A stretch of DNA of 64,000 nt from positions 15,001-79,000 of the forward strand of contig JAQBVJ010000008.1 in NCBI GenBank assembly GCA_027623235.1, read 5' to 3'. Of this stretch, positions 55,226-63,939 are shown piece after piece. Under the pieces are notes generated by a model. The model was not told where the DNA came from. It did no database searches and was given only the letters and a program-made list of their open reading frames with translations. Numbering within the stretch: position 1 is the first letter of the stretch; the number at the start of each line of letters is the position of its first letter. This stretch comes from Planctomycetota bacterium (GTDB taxonomy: Bacteria > Planctomycetota > Planctomycetia > Planctomycetales > Planctomycetaceae). The translations under genes were made by a program, and so were the position numbers.

Positions 55226-55331
55226 ACCGGATGATTCTCCGGGTGAGTGGACTCCGCGGATCCCTGTTCGGCCTCAGCCTAAACCGCTACCCTGGCGAGC
55301 TCGAAACCAACCACTCGACGGGAGTTAAACT

Positions 55332-56387
55332 GTGCCGGTTCTTCAGGAAGCGCAACTGCTGAATTTTGGAGTGAGTCTGCTGGCAGCGGGCGGAGCGAAC
55401 GAAAATGAAGCCGCGATCGTTGGACGCAGCCTCGTCCAGGCGAATCTGCGAGGCCACGATTCGCACGGCGTCATGCGGATTCCGTTTTACGTCAAGCAGG
55501 TTCAGGACGGAAAACTCAACGCGGGATCCACGCTGCAGGTTGTTCACGAAACTTCGGGCACGATCGTTGGCGATGGCAACTGGGGCTTTGGCCAGGTCCT
55601 TTCGCGAGACTTGACCGAGCGTCTCATCGAGAAAGCGGGCGAAGCGGGAATCGCTTCCGGCTCGCTGCGTCAGTCCGCTCACATTGGCCGGCTCGGTGAG
55701 TACGCGGAAATGGCCACTGCGAAAAACATGTCCGCGATCATTTGTGCCAACACTCACGGAGCCGCTCAACGAGTCGCTCCGGTCGGCGGCAAGCGACCTC
55801 GCCTGGGCACGAACCCGCTGTGCATCGGCATGCCCGGCGGAAAGGACGGCCCGTTCATCCTCGACTTCGGAACGAGTGCGACGGCGGAAGGGAAGGTTCG
55901 AGTCAAAAAGATCGCCGGCGAAAAAGTTCCTGACGGCTGGGTGCTCGACCCGGAGGGAAAACCGACCAACGATCCGAATCAACTTTACGGTGACCCGCCG
56001 GGAACGATTCTGCCAATGGGCGGCGATCAGGCTTACAAAGGCTTCGGCCTGTCGTTCATGATCGAGATGCTGTGCGGAACTCTCTCGGGCGGGCAGTGTG
56101 CCTATCCGAACCCGCCGCCACCGATCGGCAATGCGGCCTTCTTTATCGTTATCAACCCGCAACAGTACGCCGGGTTTGAGCATCTCAAAACGGAGGTTGA
56201 GAATCTGGAGGAGTACGTGCGCAGTGTCCCGCGCATCGACGGAGTTGACGAGATTCTTCTCCCCGGCGATCCGGAGCGGCGAGTTCTCGCGGCGCGGCAG
56301 CAGTCCGGAATTCCGCTCGACGACGGCAACTGGAACGCGCTGCTGGCGCTCGCGACGGAACTGGGAGTGACTCCGCCGACTGTCTGA
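55332..56387 (+). CDS. Ldh-family NAD(P)-dependent malate/L-lactate/ureidoglycolate-type dehydrogenase
   Basis: 351 aa starting at GTG 55332, with a GGAG Shine-Dalgarno 8 nt upstream. It matches the second malate/lactate dehydrogenase family (not the Rossmann LDH): 'VGRSLVQANLRGHDSHGVMRIPFYV' with the catalytic His in R-G-H-D-S-H-G, 'GDGNWGFGQVLS', 'SAHIGRLGEYAEMA', 'GTNPLCIGMPGG', 'ILDFGTSATAEGKVRVKK' and 'MGGDQAYKGFGLSFMIEMLCG'. Such enzymes oxidise a 2-hydroxy acid with NAD(P)+. The exact substrate is not readable. It lies between cobA-hemD and the DUF2314 gene and seems only loosely linked to either. Confidence 0.9.
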   Translation: MPVLQEAQLLNFGVSLLAAGGANENEAAIVGRSLVQANLRGHDSHGVMRIPFYVKQVQDGKLNAGSTLQVVHETSGTIVGDGNWGFGQVLSRDLTERLIEKAGEAGIASGSLRQSAHIGRLGEYAEMATAKNMSAIICANTHGAAQRVAPVGGKRPRLGTNPLCIGMPGGKDGPFILDFGTSATAEGKVRVKKIAGEKVPDGWVLDPEGKPTNDPNQLYGDPPGTILPMGGDQAYKGFGLSFMIEMLCGTLSGGQCAYPNPPPPIGNAAFFIVINPQQYAGFEHLKTEVENLEEYVRSVPRIDGVDEILLPGDPERRVLAARQQSGIPLDDGNWNALLALATELGVTPPTV

Positions 56388-56449
56388 ATCCAACTCGAAG
56401 TTTGTCGTCATCGACCCGACTTGTGGACCTCCTGCAAACCGGAAACGCC

Positions 56450-57664
56450 ATGAGCAAGAAAACACGATCCGCCATCCTGAACGGCGCACTGTTAGTCGGC
56501 GTCGTTGCGGTCGCGGTGTGGCGGAATCCGCTGTTCGTCAACGGGCAGTTGACCGGGCTGGCGCTGTTGTTCGGGCTGCTCGGCGTGCTTTTCGTTCTGG
56601 AGTGGTTTCGGGAAACAACCTGGGGCCGCTGGGCCGGAGTGCTTGTGACTCTCGGTGCGGCCGGGACACTTCTCGGACTGGACTTGAACGGAGCGAACGT
56701 CGCGCTGGCACTCATTTGCCTGATCAGCCTCATTCGTTACCTCCCCGACGACGACGACGACGATGCGCCGATGCGATCGCTCGTGCTGCTGCTGCGCGAG
56801 CCGCACTACGTCGAGGGATCAATGATGGCGCGCGTGGCATCCCGAGCCTGGGGCTGCGAAGTCAACTACGAGAGTGCCGAAGACGACAATGACGACGAAA
56901 CTCCGCTCGAAGAATCGACTCCGTTTCTGGTCGGTGAGGAACCACCATTTTTCTGCAGCAAATATCCGGCAATGCTGACTATTCACAGCTTCCCGGCTCC
57001 GTACTTCGACGATCCACAAGCCGTTGCCGACGAGGTTCACGAAGTCCGTATTCGAGCGGCCATTCTTGAGCACACAGCCTGGATTTCCTGCGACCTGATT
57101 ACCTGGATGGATGACGATTCGGGCGAAGCTCAGGCCGATGTTCTGATCGGTCAGTTGCTCGCCGAGTTTGCAGACGACAACTGCCTGGCAGTCATCGACC
57201 TGCTCGACCAGAGCGTCTACCCGTTTCTCGAAGACGAAACCGAAGCCGCTTTGCGATCGCCCAACCCCCGCAAGGCCCTCGAAGAACTGCCTTACGATCC
57301 GGTTGTCACGATCAGTTCTGACGACCCGGAAATGAAGGCCGCCGTGCAGATCGCTCGCGACCGCTGGCCGGAATTTGTCGAGGCGTTTGAAAACCGCACC
57401 GACAAACAGCACTTTGCGATGAAGGCTCGTTTCGAGGAACACGACTCTGTCGAGTTCATGTGGGTCACCGTGACTGCGATCGAAGGTGACCACGTACTGG
57501 GAGTCCTCGACAGCGACCCGGCCGACGTGAAGTCGCTCCTTTGCGGAGACCGCGTCCGAGTCACGCTCGACAACCTCAACGACTGGATGTTCGTCGACGG
57601 CGACGAGGAACCCGTCGGAGGCTTCACTATCGCGGTGCTCACAAAGCGGCAACGCGGCGAGTAG
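56450..57664 (+). CDS. Membrane-anchored DUF2314 protein
   Basis: 404 aa from ATG 56450 (GGAAA Shine-Dalgarno). Two to three N-terminal hydrophobic segments ('GALLVGVVAVAVW', 'LTGLALLFGLLGVLFVLEWF', 'WAGVLVTLGAAGTLLGLDL', 'ANVALALICLISLI') are followed by an Asp-rich linker (DDDDDDA). A soluble region contains 'HTAWISCDLITWMDDD'. The C-terminal about 100 residues are a DUF2314 domain ('KQHFAMKARFEEHDSVEFMWV', 'GVLDSDPADVKSLLCGDRVRVTLDNLNDWMF', quoted as two blocks of the domain). The function of DUF2314 is unknown. The acidic linker and soluble tail face the cytoplasm or periplasm depending on helix count. Confidence 0.8.
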   Translation: MSKKTRSAILNGALLVGVVAVAVWRNPLFVNGQLTGLALLFGLLGVLFVLEWFRETTWGRWAGVLVTLGAAGTLLGLDLNGANVALALICLISLIRYLPDDDDDDAPMRSLVLLLREPHYVEGSMMARVASRAWGCEVNYESAEDDNDDETPLEESTPFLVGEEPPFFCSKYPAMLTIHSFPAPYFDDPQAVADEVHEVRIRAAILEHTAWISCDLITWMDDDSGEAQADVLIGQLLAEFADDNCLAVIDLLDQSVYPFLEDETEAALRSPNPRKALEELPYDPVVTISSDDPEMKAAVQIARDRWPEFVEAFENRTDKQHFAMKARFEEHDSVEFMWVTVTAIEGDHVLGVLDSDPADVKSLLCGDRVRVTLDNLNDWMFVDGDEEPVGGFTIAVLTKRQRGE

Positions 57665-57677
57665 TCTGCGGTCGCAT

Positions 57678-57992
57678 CTAAAGCGAGTCGACTTCTTTGC
57701 CGCCCATGAAACGCCGGGCGCCGTGACGAACTGTGAGGATGTAGGCGACATCCCCGTCGACTGTGTGAAGAATCCGATATCGCCCGAAGAGAAGTTGTCG
57801 CACTTCGCGTTCGCTATGCTCGTTTTCGGGGGCAAATCCGAACCGGATTGACGGTTCTTCGAGCAGCTTCAAACTGGCTTCGAGCTTTCTTCGCCAGCGG
57901 ACAGCATTCATCGGAGCGTCCGCCTTGATTCGCAGAAAACTCTCTTCGATGTCCTGTTCGGCTCGCTGCGAGAACTCAATCTGTAATGCCAT
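57678..57992 (-). CDS. ParE/RelE-type toxin
   Basis: 104 aa from ATG 57992 (MALQIEFSQRAEQDIEESFL), a typical ParE/RelE start ('...FS..A..DL..I..'). Later blocks are 'NAVRWRRKLEASLKLLEEPS', 'EVRQLLFGRYRILHTVDGD' and 'VAYILTVRHGARRFM', matching the family's Y-R-I-x-Y/H strand and C-terminal R-H. RelE toxins cleave ribosome-bound mRNA, and ParE toxins poison gyrase; the sequence does not decide which. Its start overlaps the antitoxin gene by 17 bp. Confidence 0.8.
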   Translation of the reverse strand: MALQIEFSQRAEQDIEESFLRIKADAPMNAVRWRRKLEASLKLLEEPSIRFGFAPENEHSEREVRQLLFGRYRILHTVDGDVAYILTVRHGARRFMGGKEVDSL

Positions 57993-58233
57993 GTCGTTTG
58001 TCGAATTCGGAAAAGAAATCGGCCACCGGCCGTGTCCGTCCTGCCTCAACGTCGGCAATGCCTTCTGCGATTGCGAGTAGGGAATGTTGGTATTCCTCGT
58101 CCGTTCCGATACCCATCATCTCGCGAAAGACGGGCATCGAAATCAAAACACAAGGCTCGTCACCGTCGAGTTGGACGATGCCGTTACCCTTGCGAAGTGC
58201 CGTTGTCTGGTCAGGGGTGAGAGATGGATTCAT
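57976..58233 (-). CDS. Antitoxin of the ParE/RelE module
   Basis: 85 aa from ATG 58233 (MNPSLTPDQTTALRKGNGIV). The body 'IVQLDGDEPCVLISMPVFREMM' and the charged C-terminus ('ADFFSEFDKRHGITD') look like a Phd/YefM-related or similar small antitoxin, with the neutralising region at the C-terminus. It precedes and overlaps the toxin gene by 17 bp, the usual order for this class, and likely autoregulates the pair. The exact family is uncertain. Confidence 0.7.
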   Translation of the reverse strand: MNPSLTPDQTTALRKGNGIVQLDGDEPCVLISMPVFREMMGIGTDEEYQHSLLAIAEGIADVEAGRTRPVADFFSEFDKRHGITD

Positions 58234-58429
58234 GGCTTCAAGCGTAAACAGAACCGCTGCAGGATGCGACGGAAAAGTTGATGCCAACATGCTGACGTGG
58301 ACGGTGTCGCCGGCTGGCGTACAATGTCAGCCCGCCTCGGACTGGCTGAACTCAACTGCACAGTCTCGCAGACCGGCCTCGCAGCCAGACCGTTTTTCTC
58401 ACATGAAACTCACCGATGGAGTGCAGACG

Positions 58430-61400
58430 ATGAACCGTTTTGCATTGCTCGCCGTCTCGCTTTCTGCGATCTCCCTTGTGGCTTCGGGCCGTTCCGCACG
58501 CAGTGAGGACGACTCGATCGATTTCAGCCGGGACATTCGACCGATCCTGTCTAATAACTGCTTCGCCTGCCACGGACCGGACGAGAAGCAGCGCAAAGGC
58601 GGCTTTCGGCTCGATGAGAAAACGTCCGCGCTGGGCAAGGGCGAGTCCGGTGAGCCGGTCATCGTTCCGGGGAAAGCTGAGGCGAGTGAACTCGTCGCGA
58701 GAATTCTGTCGGACGATCCTGACCTGAGGATGCCGCCGGCCGCCTCGAACAAGCACCTCACGCGGGAACAAATCGAGCTCCTCAAAAAGTGGGTTGCCAC
58801 CGGAGCCGACTGGCAGGAGCACTGGGCATTCGTCGCACCGAAGGAACCCGCGAAACCGAAACTCTCAAATCCGGACTGGGTGCGAAATCCGATTGACTGG
58901 TTCATTCTGAAGAAGCTCGAACAGTCAAAGCTCGCGCCATCCCGGGAGACGACTCGCGAGACACTCATCCGGCGAGTGACGTTCGACCTCTCCGGCCTTC
59001 CACCGACGCTCGCTGAAGTCGACGCGTTCCTGAAGGACGACTCGCCGCAGGCCTATGAAAAACTTGTGGACCGCCTGCTCACGTCGCCGGCCTTCGGTGA
59101 GCACATGGCCCGCTTCTGGCTCGACGCCGCACGGTACGGAGATACGCACGGGCTGCACCTGGACAACTACCGCGAAATGTGGGCTTACCGCGACTGGGTC
59201 GTCAACGCGTTTAACTCGGGCAAGCCTTACAACGAGTTCATCATCGAGCAGCTCGCCGGTGACCTCATCCCCAACGCGACCGATGATCAGCTCATCGCGA
59301 CAGGCTTCAACCGCTGCCATGTGACGACCGGCGAGGGCGGCTCGATCCAGGATGAGGTTTACGTACGAAACGTCGTCGACCGAGTCGTGACGACGGGGAC
59401 AGTCTTCATGGGGATGACCTTTGACTGCACGCGCTGCCACGACCACAAGTACGACCCGTTCACGCAGAAAGATTTTTATTCGATGTTCGCCTTTTTCAAT
59501 TCCATCGACGGCAACGCGATGGACGGAAACAAGAAGGACCACGCGCCGGCGCTGAAGGTGTTTACAAACGATCAGAAGCAGAGAATCAGCGATCTTGAGA
59601 AGCAGATCGACGCGACTCAGCAGGACATCCAGAGTGCGCTGGCCAGTTTCAAGTACGTCGAACCGGAAAACCCGACCGAACTGAAACTCAGTGAGCCCAC
59701 GGAATTCGTCTGGGTCGACGACGCGGTTCCAGCGGGAGCGAACGCGCAGGGGGACACTCCGTGGAAGTTCGTGTCCGAGCCGAAACCAGTCAGCGGCAAG
59801 ACAGCGTCGACTCGGACGGCAACAGGACGCAGTCAGCATTTCTTCGACAAATCACCGGAGACGCTCAAGATTGCCGAAGGCGACGTCTTTTTCTGTTACG
59901 TGTACCTCGATCCGAAAAACCCGCCAAAGGAAATCATGCTGCAGTGGAACGACGGTAACTGGGAGCACCGTGCCAGGTGGGGCGGCAATCAGATTCCGTG
60001 GGGCAAAGACAATTCTCCGAGCCGCATCAACAAAGGTGATCTGCCGAAAGCTGGCGAATGGGTGCGTCTGGAAGTTCCAGCGAAGGACGTCGGACTGAAC
60101 GCGGGCGCTCAGGTCAACGGCTGGGCTTTCACTCAATTTGACGGAACAGTCCACTGGGACAAAGCCGGCGTCGTGAGCTCGGCCAACCAGAAACCGCTGT
60201 ATGACTCGCTGGTGCTCTGGGACCGTAATCAGAAAGCGGCCAATGGCGGATCGCTGCCGGCAGACGTGAAGGCGATCGTGCTGCTTGAAGCGGAAAAACG
60301 AAACGCAGACCAGAAGAAACAACTGCAGGACTACTTTGTCGAGCACGTTTTCGTCGGCTCTCGTGACCAGTTCGGGACGAAACACAAAATGATCGCTGAT
60401 TCTCAAACGCAACTCGCCGCTGTTCGAAATGCCGCCGCGACGACACTTGTCTTCCGCGAGAAGGCCGAGTCGAATCCTTCGTTCATGCTCACCCGCGGCG
60501 AGTACGACAAGCGGGGGGAACAGGTCGCTCGCGGTACGCCGAGTGTGCTGCCGCCGATGCCGAAAGACGCGCCGCTCAATCGGCTGGGTTTCGCCCAATG
60601 GCTGACGGACCCGTCACACCCGCTGACCGCTCGCGTCACGGTGAATCGACTGTGGCAGCAGATGTTCGGAGTCGGTCTGGTAAAGACTTCGGAGGATTTC
60701 GGGTCACAGGGAGAACCGCCGAGTCATCCTCAATTGCTCGACTGGCTGGCCGTGACGTTCCAGGCCGACGGCTGGAACGTCAAGAAAATGATGAAGCGGA
60801 TTGTGATGTCGGCAACTTATCGGCAGTCGTCAACGGTGACACCGGCACTCACTGAAAGAGACCCGGAGAATCGGCTGCTCGCGCGCGGCCCGAGATTTCG
60901 GCTCGATGCCGAGATGCTTCGCGACCAGGCACTCGACATCAGCGGACTCTTGAACCGCAAGATGGGCGGGCCGAGTGTCAAACCGCCGCAACCGGACGGC
61001 CTCTGGTTCGCGGTTGGGTACAGCGGATCCGACACGGTTCGATTCAAAGCGGACACCGGTTCAGACAAAGTCCATCGTCGCACCCTCTACACGTTTATTA
61101 AGAAGACCGCGCCGCCGCCGCAGATGTCGATCATTGACGCCCCGTCGCGCGAGGCCTGCGCTGTCCGGCGGGAAAGAACCAACACGCCGCTGCTGGCTCT
61201 CCTGTTGTTGAACGATCCGCAGTACTTTGAGTGTGCCCGGATGCTGGCCGAGCGGACGCTGAGAGAGGGCGGTCAGGCACCGAAGGACCGGCTGCAGTTT
61301 ATTTTTCGCCTCTCGGCCGGACGACTGCCGTCCGATTCGGAATTGAATGAGCTCACTGCGATCCTGACGGACCTTCGCAAGGCGTACTCCAAGGATGCTG

Positions 61401-61531
61401 CCGGCGCCGCAAAGCTCCTGGGCGTTGCGGTTGCTCCGGAAGGCGAGCGGGCCTCGCAGGCCCAACTGGCGGCATGGGTCAACGTCGCCAACCTGATCCT
61501 GAATCTGGATGAAGTGCTGACAAAAAGTTGA
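58430..61531 (+). CDS. DUF1549/DUF1553 protein with N-terminal cytochrome-c-like domain (Psd1 type)
   Basis: 1033 aa from ATG 58430 (GGAG Shine-Dalgarno about 8 nt upstream). The signal peptide is MNRFALLAVSLSAISLVASG. A planctomycete cytochrome-c domain with one C-x-x-C-H heme site (C44-F-A-C47-H48, 'NNCFACHGPD') follows. DUF1549 comes next (about 150-360: 'WFILKKLEQSKLAPS', 'DLSGLPPTLAEVDAFL', 'RFWLDAARYGDTHGLH', 'CTRCHDHKYDPFTQKDFYSMF', a second C-x-x-C-H-like site). A carbohydrate-binding-like insertion sits in the middle. DUF1553 closes the protein ('PSHPLTARVTVNRLWQQMFG', 'SQGEPPSHPQLLDWL', 'DAPSREACAVRRERTNTPLLAL', quoted as separate blocks). Its usual DUF1501 partner is not adjacent. 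Confidence 0.93.
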   Translation: MNRFALLAVSLSAISLVASGRSARSEDDSIDFSRDIRPILSNNCFACHGPDEKQRKGGFRLDEKTSALGKGESGEPVIVPGKAEASELVARILSDDPDLRMPPAASNKHLTREQIELLKKWVATGADWQEHWAFVAPKEPAKPKLSNPDWVRNPIDWFILKKLEQSKLAPSRETTRETLIRRVTFDLSGLPPTLAEVDAFLKDDSPQAYEKLVDRLLTSPAFGEHMARFWLDAARYGDTHGLHLDNYREMWAYRDWVVNAFNSGKPYNEFIIEQLAGDLIPNATDDQLIATGFNRCHVTTGEGGSIQDEVYVRNVVDRVVTTGTVFMGMTFDCTRCHDHKYDPFTQKDFYSMFAFFNSIDGNAMDGNKKDHAPALKVFTNDQKQRISDLEKQIDATQQDIQSALASFKYVEPENPTELKLSEPTEFVWVDDAVPAGANAQGDTPWKFVSEPKPVSGKTASTRTATGRSQHFFDKSPETLKIAEGDVFFCYVYLDPKNPPKEIMLQWNDGNWEHRARWGGNQIPWGKDNSPSRINKGDLPKAGEWVRLEVPAKDVGLNAGAQVNGWAFTQFDGTVHWDKAGVVSSANQKPLYDSLVLWDRNQKAANGGSLPADVKAIVLLEAEKRNADQKKQLQDYFVEHVFVGSRDQFGTKHKMIADSQTQLAAVRNAAATTLVFREKAESNPSFMLTRGEYDKRGEQVARGTPSVLPPMPKDAPLNRLGFAQWLTDPSHPLTARVTVNRLWQQMFGVGLVKTSEDFGSQGEPPSHPQLLDWLAVTFQADGWNVKKMMKRIVMSATYRQSSTVTPALTERDPENRLLARGPRFRLDAEMLRDQALDISGLLNRKMGGPSVKPPQPDGLWFAVGYSGSDTVRFKADTGSDKVHRRTLYTFIKKTAPPPQMSIIDAPSREACAVRRERTNTPLLALLLLNDPQYFECARMLAERTLREGGQAPKDRLQFIFRLSAGRLPSDSELNELTAILTDLRKAYSKDAAGAAKLLGVAVAPEGERASQAQLAAWVNVANLILNLDEVLTKS

Positions 61532-62051
61532 ACGGCACGGGTCCTGAAATTCGTTTGATCAGTAGAGAGTGCCGTTTGGCTGACTCGTCGTCATGCCCTG
61601 TTCGTCGAGCTTCGTATTGTCGGTTTCCCGCTGAGATCTGAGTCACGGCGGACAGAGGCAATGGACCGCCCCTTCTCCGTCGTTTGAGCCAGGTTCTGCA
61701 GACAGCAACCTTCGGGTGCTCTTCGCCGACAGACGACGCAGACTGGGCAAGCCTCATCGCATCGGGAAAACAAGGCCTGCCCGGCGGCTGCGCCGTGCTG
61801 GGAACGTCCGGGGGGCTGGTGGAAACAATGCCTGTTGACCGGTTCTGTAATCTGGATACAATCGGAACTTCTGTTAAATTCGGTAAAATCGGTTTCACTG
61901 GTAGAACCTGCAAAGTCGATACATCCTCTGATCAGGCAATCGACGGATCGACACTTCCTGCCAGCTTCGTTGAGTTCTGCTAAACGCTACTGAATTCGTC
62001 TCAGAGCGATTCCTGCCAGCCTTCCTGTTCAATTCCAAGGATGAATGAACG
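61532..62051. other. 520-bp intergenic region with a candidate sigma70-type promoter
   Basis: No protein-like reading frame was found; the 61684-61983 plus-strand frame has no family features. The region carries the promoter candidate at 61835-61862 and so would give the downstream regulator a 5' leader of about 180 nt. No riboswitch or small RNA was recognised. Confidence 0.5.
61835..61862 (+). promoter_or_regulatory. Sigma70-like promoter TTGACC-N16-TACAAT
   Basis: TTGACC (61835-61840) and TACAAT (61857-61862) are separated by 16 bp, a near-consensus housekeeping arrangement, about 190 bp upstream of the HTH-receiver regulator start at 62052. Confidence 0.5.
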
Positions 62052-62636
62052 ATGAAGACAGTTTTCACCACAGGAGAAGCGGCGAAGATCTGCAAAGTGA
62101 GCCAGCAGACCATCATCCGGTGCTTCGATTCCGGGCAGCTGAAAGGCTTTCGCGTCCCAGGCTCCAGGTTCCGCCGTATTCCACGCGAAATTCTGTACAA
62201 GTTCATGAAAGACAACAGCATTCCGACTGACGCTCTGGAGAGCGGAAAACGGAAGGCTCTGATTGTCGATGACGACGAGGATCTGGTGGATCTGATCAAA
62301 GACGTCCTCGACAGCGATGGGCGTTTCGAGGTTCGTACTGCAAACAACGGCTTTGATGCCGGAATGATGGTCAAAGAATATCACCCGGATATCATCGTCC
62401 TCGACGTGATGCTGCCTGACATTAACGGCAAGGAAGTCTGCCAGCGGGTCCGCAACGACTCGACGCTGGACGACTGCAAAATCATCTGCATCAGCGGCAT
62501 GGTTGAGCAGGACAAGATCGCGGACCTGCGCGCATCCGGTGCCGACGAATTCATGCAGAAACCGTTTGAAATCGAAAAACTGGTCGATCAGGTCTGCCGC
62601 CTGCTCGACGTTGAACCGGCAACCTCGAAGACCTGA
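62052..62636 (+). CDS. Response regulator with N-terminal MerR/excisionase-type HTH and C-terminal receiver domain
   Basis: 194 aa. Residues 1-55 form a helix-turn-helix of the excisionase/BldC type ('FTTGEAAKICKVSQQTIIRC', 'FRVPGSRFRRIPREIL'), where the 'GSRFRRI' wing is typical. Residues 68-185 form a receiver domain with the acidic pocket 'IVDDDED' (73-75), phospho-acceptor Asp118 in 'IIVLDVMLPD', Ser148 in 'CISGM' and Lys170 in 'MQKPF'. The order HTH then REC is the reverse of most response regulators. The likely partner is the histidine kinase 115 bp downstream. A strong terminator separates the two, so they may be only partly co-transcribed. Confidence 0.92.
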   Translation: MKTVFTTGEAAKICKVSQQTIIRCFDSGQLKGFRVPGSRFRRIPREILYKFMKDNSIPTDALESGKRKALIVDDDEDLVDLIKDVLDSDGRFEVRTANNGFDAGMMVKEYHPDIIVLDVMLPDINGKEVCQRVRNDSTLDDCKIICISGMVEQDKIADLRASGADEFMQKPFEIEKLVDQVCRLLDVEPATSKT

Positions 62637-62663
62637 TCGGCGAGATGGACGACTCCGAAATTC

Positions 62664-62699
62664 ACGCAGCAGCAGGTTCGTATCTGCTGCTGCGTTTTT
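62664..62699 (+). terminator. Intrinsic terminator after the response regulator
   Basis: A perfect 12-bp stem (acgcagcagcag at 62664-62675 pairing with ctgctgctgcgt at 62684-62695), an 8-nt loop and a T-rich tail (the run continues to 62699). It lies 28 bp after the regulator stop codon and before the histidine kinase gene. Confidence 0.85.
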
Positions 62700-62751
62700 C
62701 GTAGACCGCTGACTGAGCAATCCTCAAATCAATTCCCTCCGTGGCGGCGAG

Positions 62752-63939
62752 ATGACGGTGCAGTCCGAAGACGCTCGAACTCAAACGGGATTCGACCTTC
62801 TGGTCCGGTCGTTTCCTGTGACGGACTCTCGCCGATTACTTGAGGGTCTCGCCGCAGCCTGGTCTGAAGCCTGCGGATGCTCGACGCTGTTCGTCTCGCT
62901 CATTATTGATGGCGAGGCGCGGGGGTTGATGCTGCGAAACGGGCAAGCCGATTTCACGACCGCGTGCAGCAGCCAGTGGTCGGCCGCGCTGGCAACCGAA
63001 TTATTGTCTGACGTGTTGGGTGAGTGCCGCGAACTTCTCAGTTCGATGACCGTCGTTCCGTTTGAATTGACCCCGAACTCACGTGCAAATGTCACCGAAG
63101 CTGCGGGGACACCCACTTCGACAGAAGTCTCCGAAACCGTTGGCGGCCTGCTTGCCCTGGGCGCTGAACCGGCAACGCGAGCCGCGCGACCACTTGCGGA
63201 TTTGAGCGCGCGGTTGATCCAGCAACTCCGCCTGGCGTCACCGGAAGGCTGTGCTAAACAGACGTCGCGCGAGCTGCGTGATTTGAAACTCGAAGCGCTG
63301 GCGGAATTTGCGGCCGGAGCCGGGCACGAAATCAACAACCCGGTCGCAACGATCGCGGGTCGAGCTTCGCTGTTGCTGCGCGGCGAGACCGATCCGGAAC
63401 GCCGGAGATCTCTCGAGACGATTGGCGGTCAGGCCTACCGAATCCGCGACATGATCGGCGACGCCATGACGTTCGCCCGGCCGCCGGAACCTCGGATTGA
63501 GTCGATCCTTCCGGCAAGGCTTGTCCAGGACGTCGTCTCCTCATTTGAAGAAACGGCGAAGACGCAGGGAACGCAACTGAATCTGATCCTCGATGAGACA
63601 TTGCAGATTCCGGCCGATCCGGAACAGTTTCGAGTCGTCGTTTCCTGTCTGATTCGCAACAGTCTGGAAGCGCTGAAGAAGGCCGGAACGATCGAGATTC
63701 AACTTCAATCGGTCGGCTCATCGCGTGTCATTCTGCGAGTTTCCGACGACGGCCCGGGGCTCGACGAAATTGAACGCGAGCATCTGTTCGACCCATTCTT
63801 TTCCGGTCGACAGGCCGGCCGCGGCCTCGGCTTCGGCCTTTCTCGGTGCTGGCAAATCCTCCGTCAGCACGGTGGCTGGATCGACACGGAAGACGCAGCA
63901 ACGGGGTTCGTCATCACGACAGCCTGGCCGGTCGACTAA
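62752..63939 (+). CDS. Soluble sensor histidine kinase
   Basis: 395 aa, no transmembrane segment. Residues about 25-165 may be a GAF-like or otherwise unassigned sensor ('WSEACGCSTLFVSLIIDGEA'). The HisKA H-box is 'EFAAGAGHEINNPVATIAGR' with phospho-His192. The HATPase domain has the N-box 'CLIRNSLEALKKAG', G1 'VSDDGPGLDE', the F-box 'LFDPFFSGR' and G2 'GRGLGFGLSRCWQIL'. It should autophosphorylate His192 and transfer to a receiver Asp, most simply that of the adjacent HTH-receiver protein. The ATG at 62752 is close to a GGCGGCGAG purine stretch. No stop or terminator was seen before the window end. Confidence 0.92.
   Translation: MTVQSEDARTQTGFDLLVRSFPVTDSRRLLEGLAAAWSEACGCSTLFVSLIIDGEARGLMLRNGQADFTTACSSQWSAALATELLSDVLGECRELLSSMTVVPFELTPNSRANVTEAAGTPTSTEVSETVGGLLALGAEPATRAARPLADLSARLIQQLRLASPEGCAKQTSRELRDLKLEALAEFAAGAGHEINNPVATIAGRASLLLRGETDPERRRSLETIGGQAYRIRDMIGDAMTFARPPEPRIESILPARLVQDVVSSFEETAKTQGTQLNLILDETLQIPADPEQFRVVVSCLIRNSLEALKKAGTIEIQLQSVGSSRVILRVSDDGPGLDEIEREHLFDPFFSGRQAGRGLGFGLSRCWQILRQHGGWIDTEDAATGFVITTAWPVD

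Noticed and set aside
61684-61983. 99-codon plus-strand frame upstream of the response regulator
   Set aside because: Spans the candidate promoter and has no family features.
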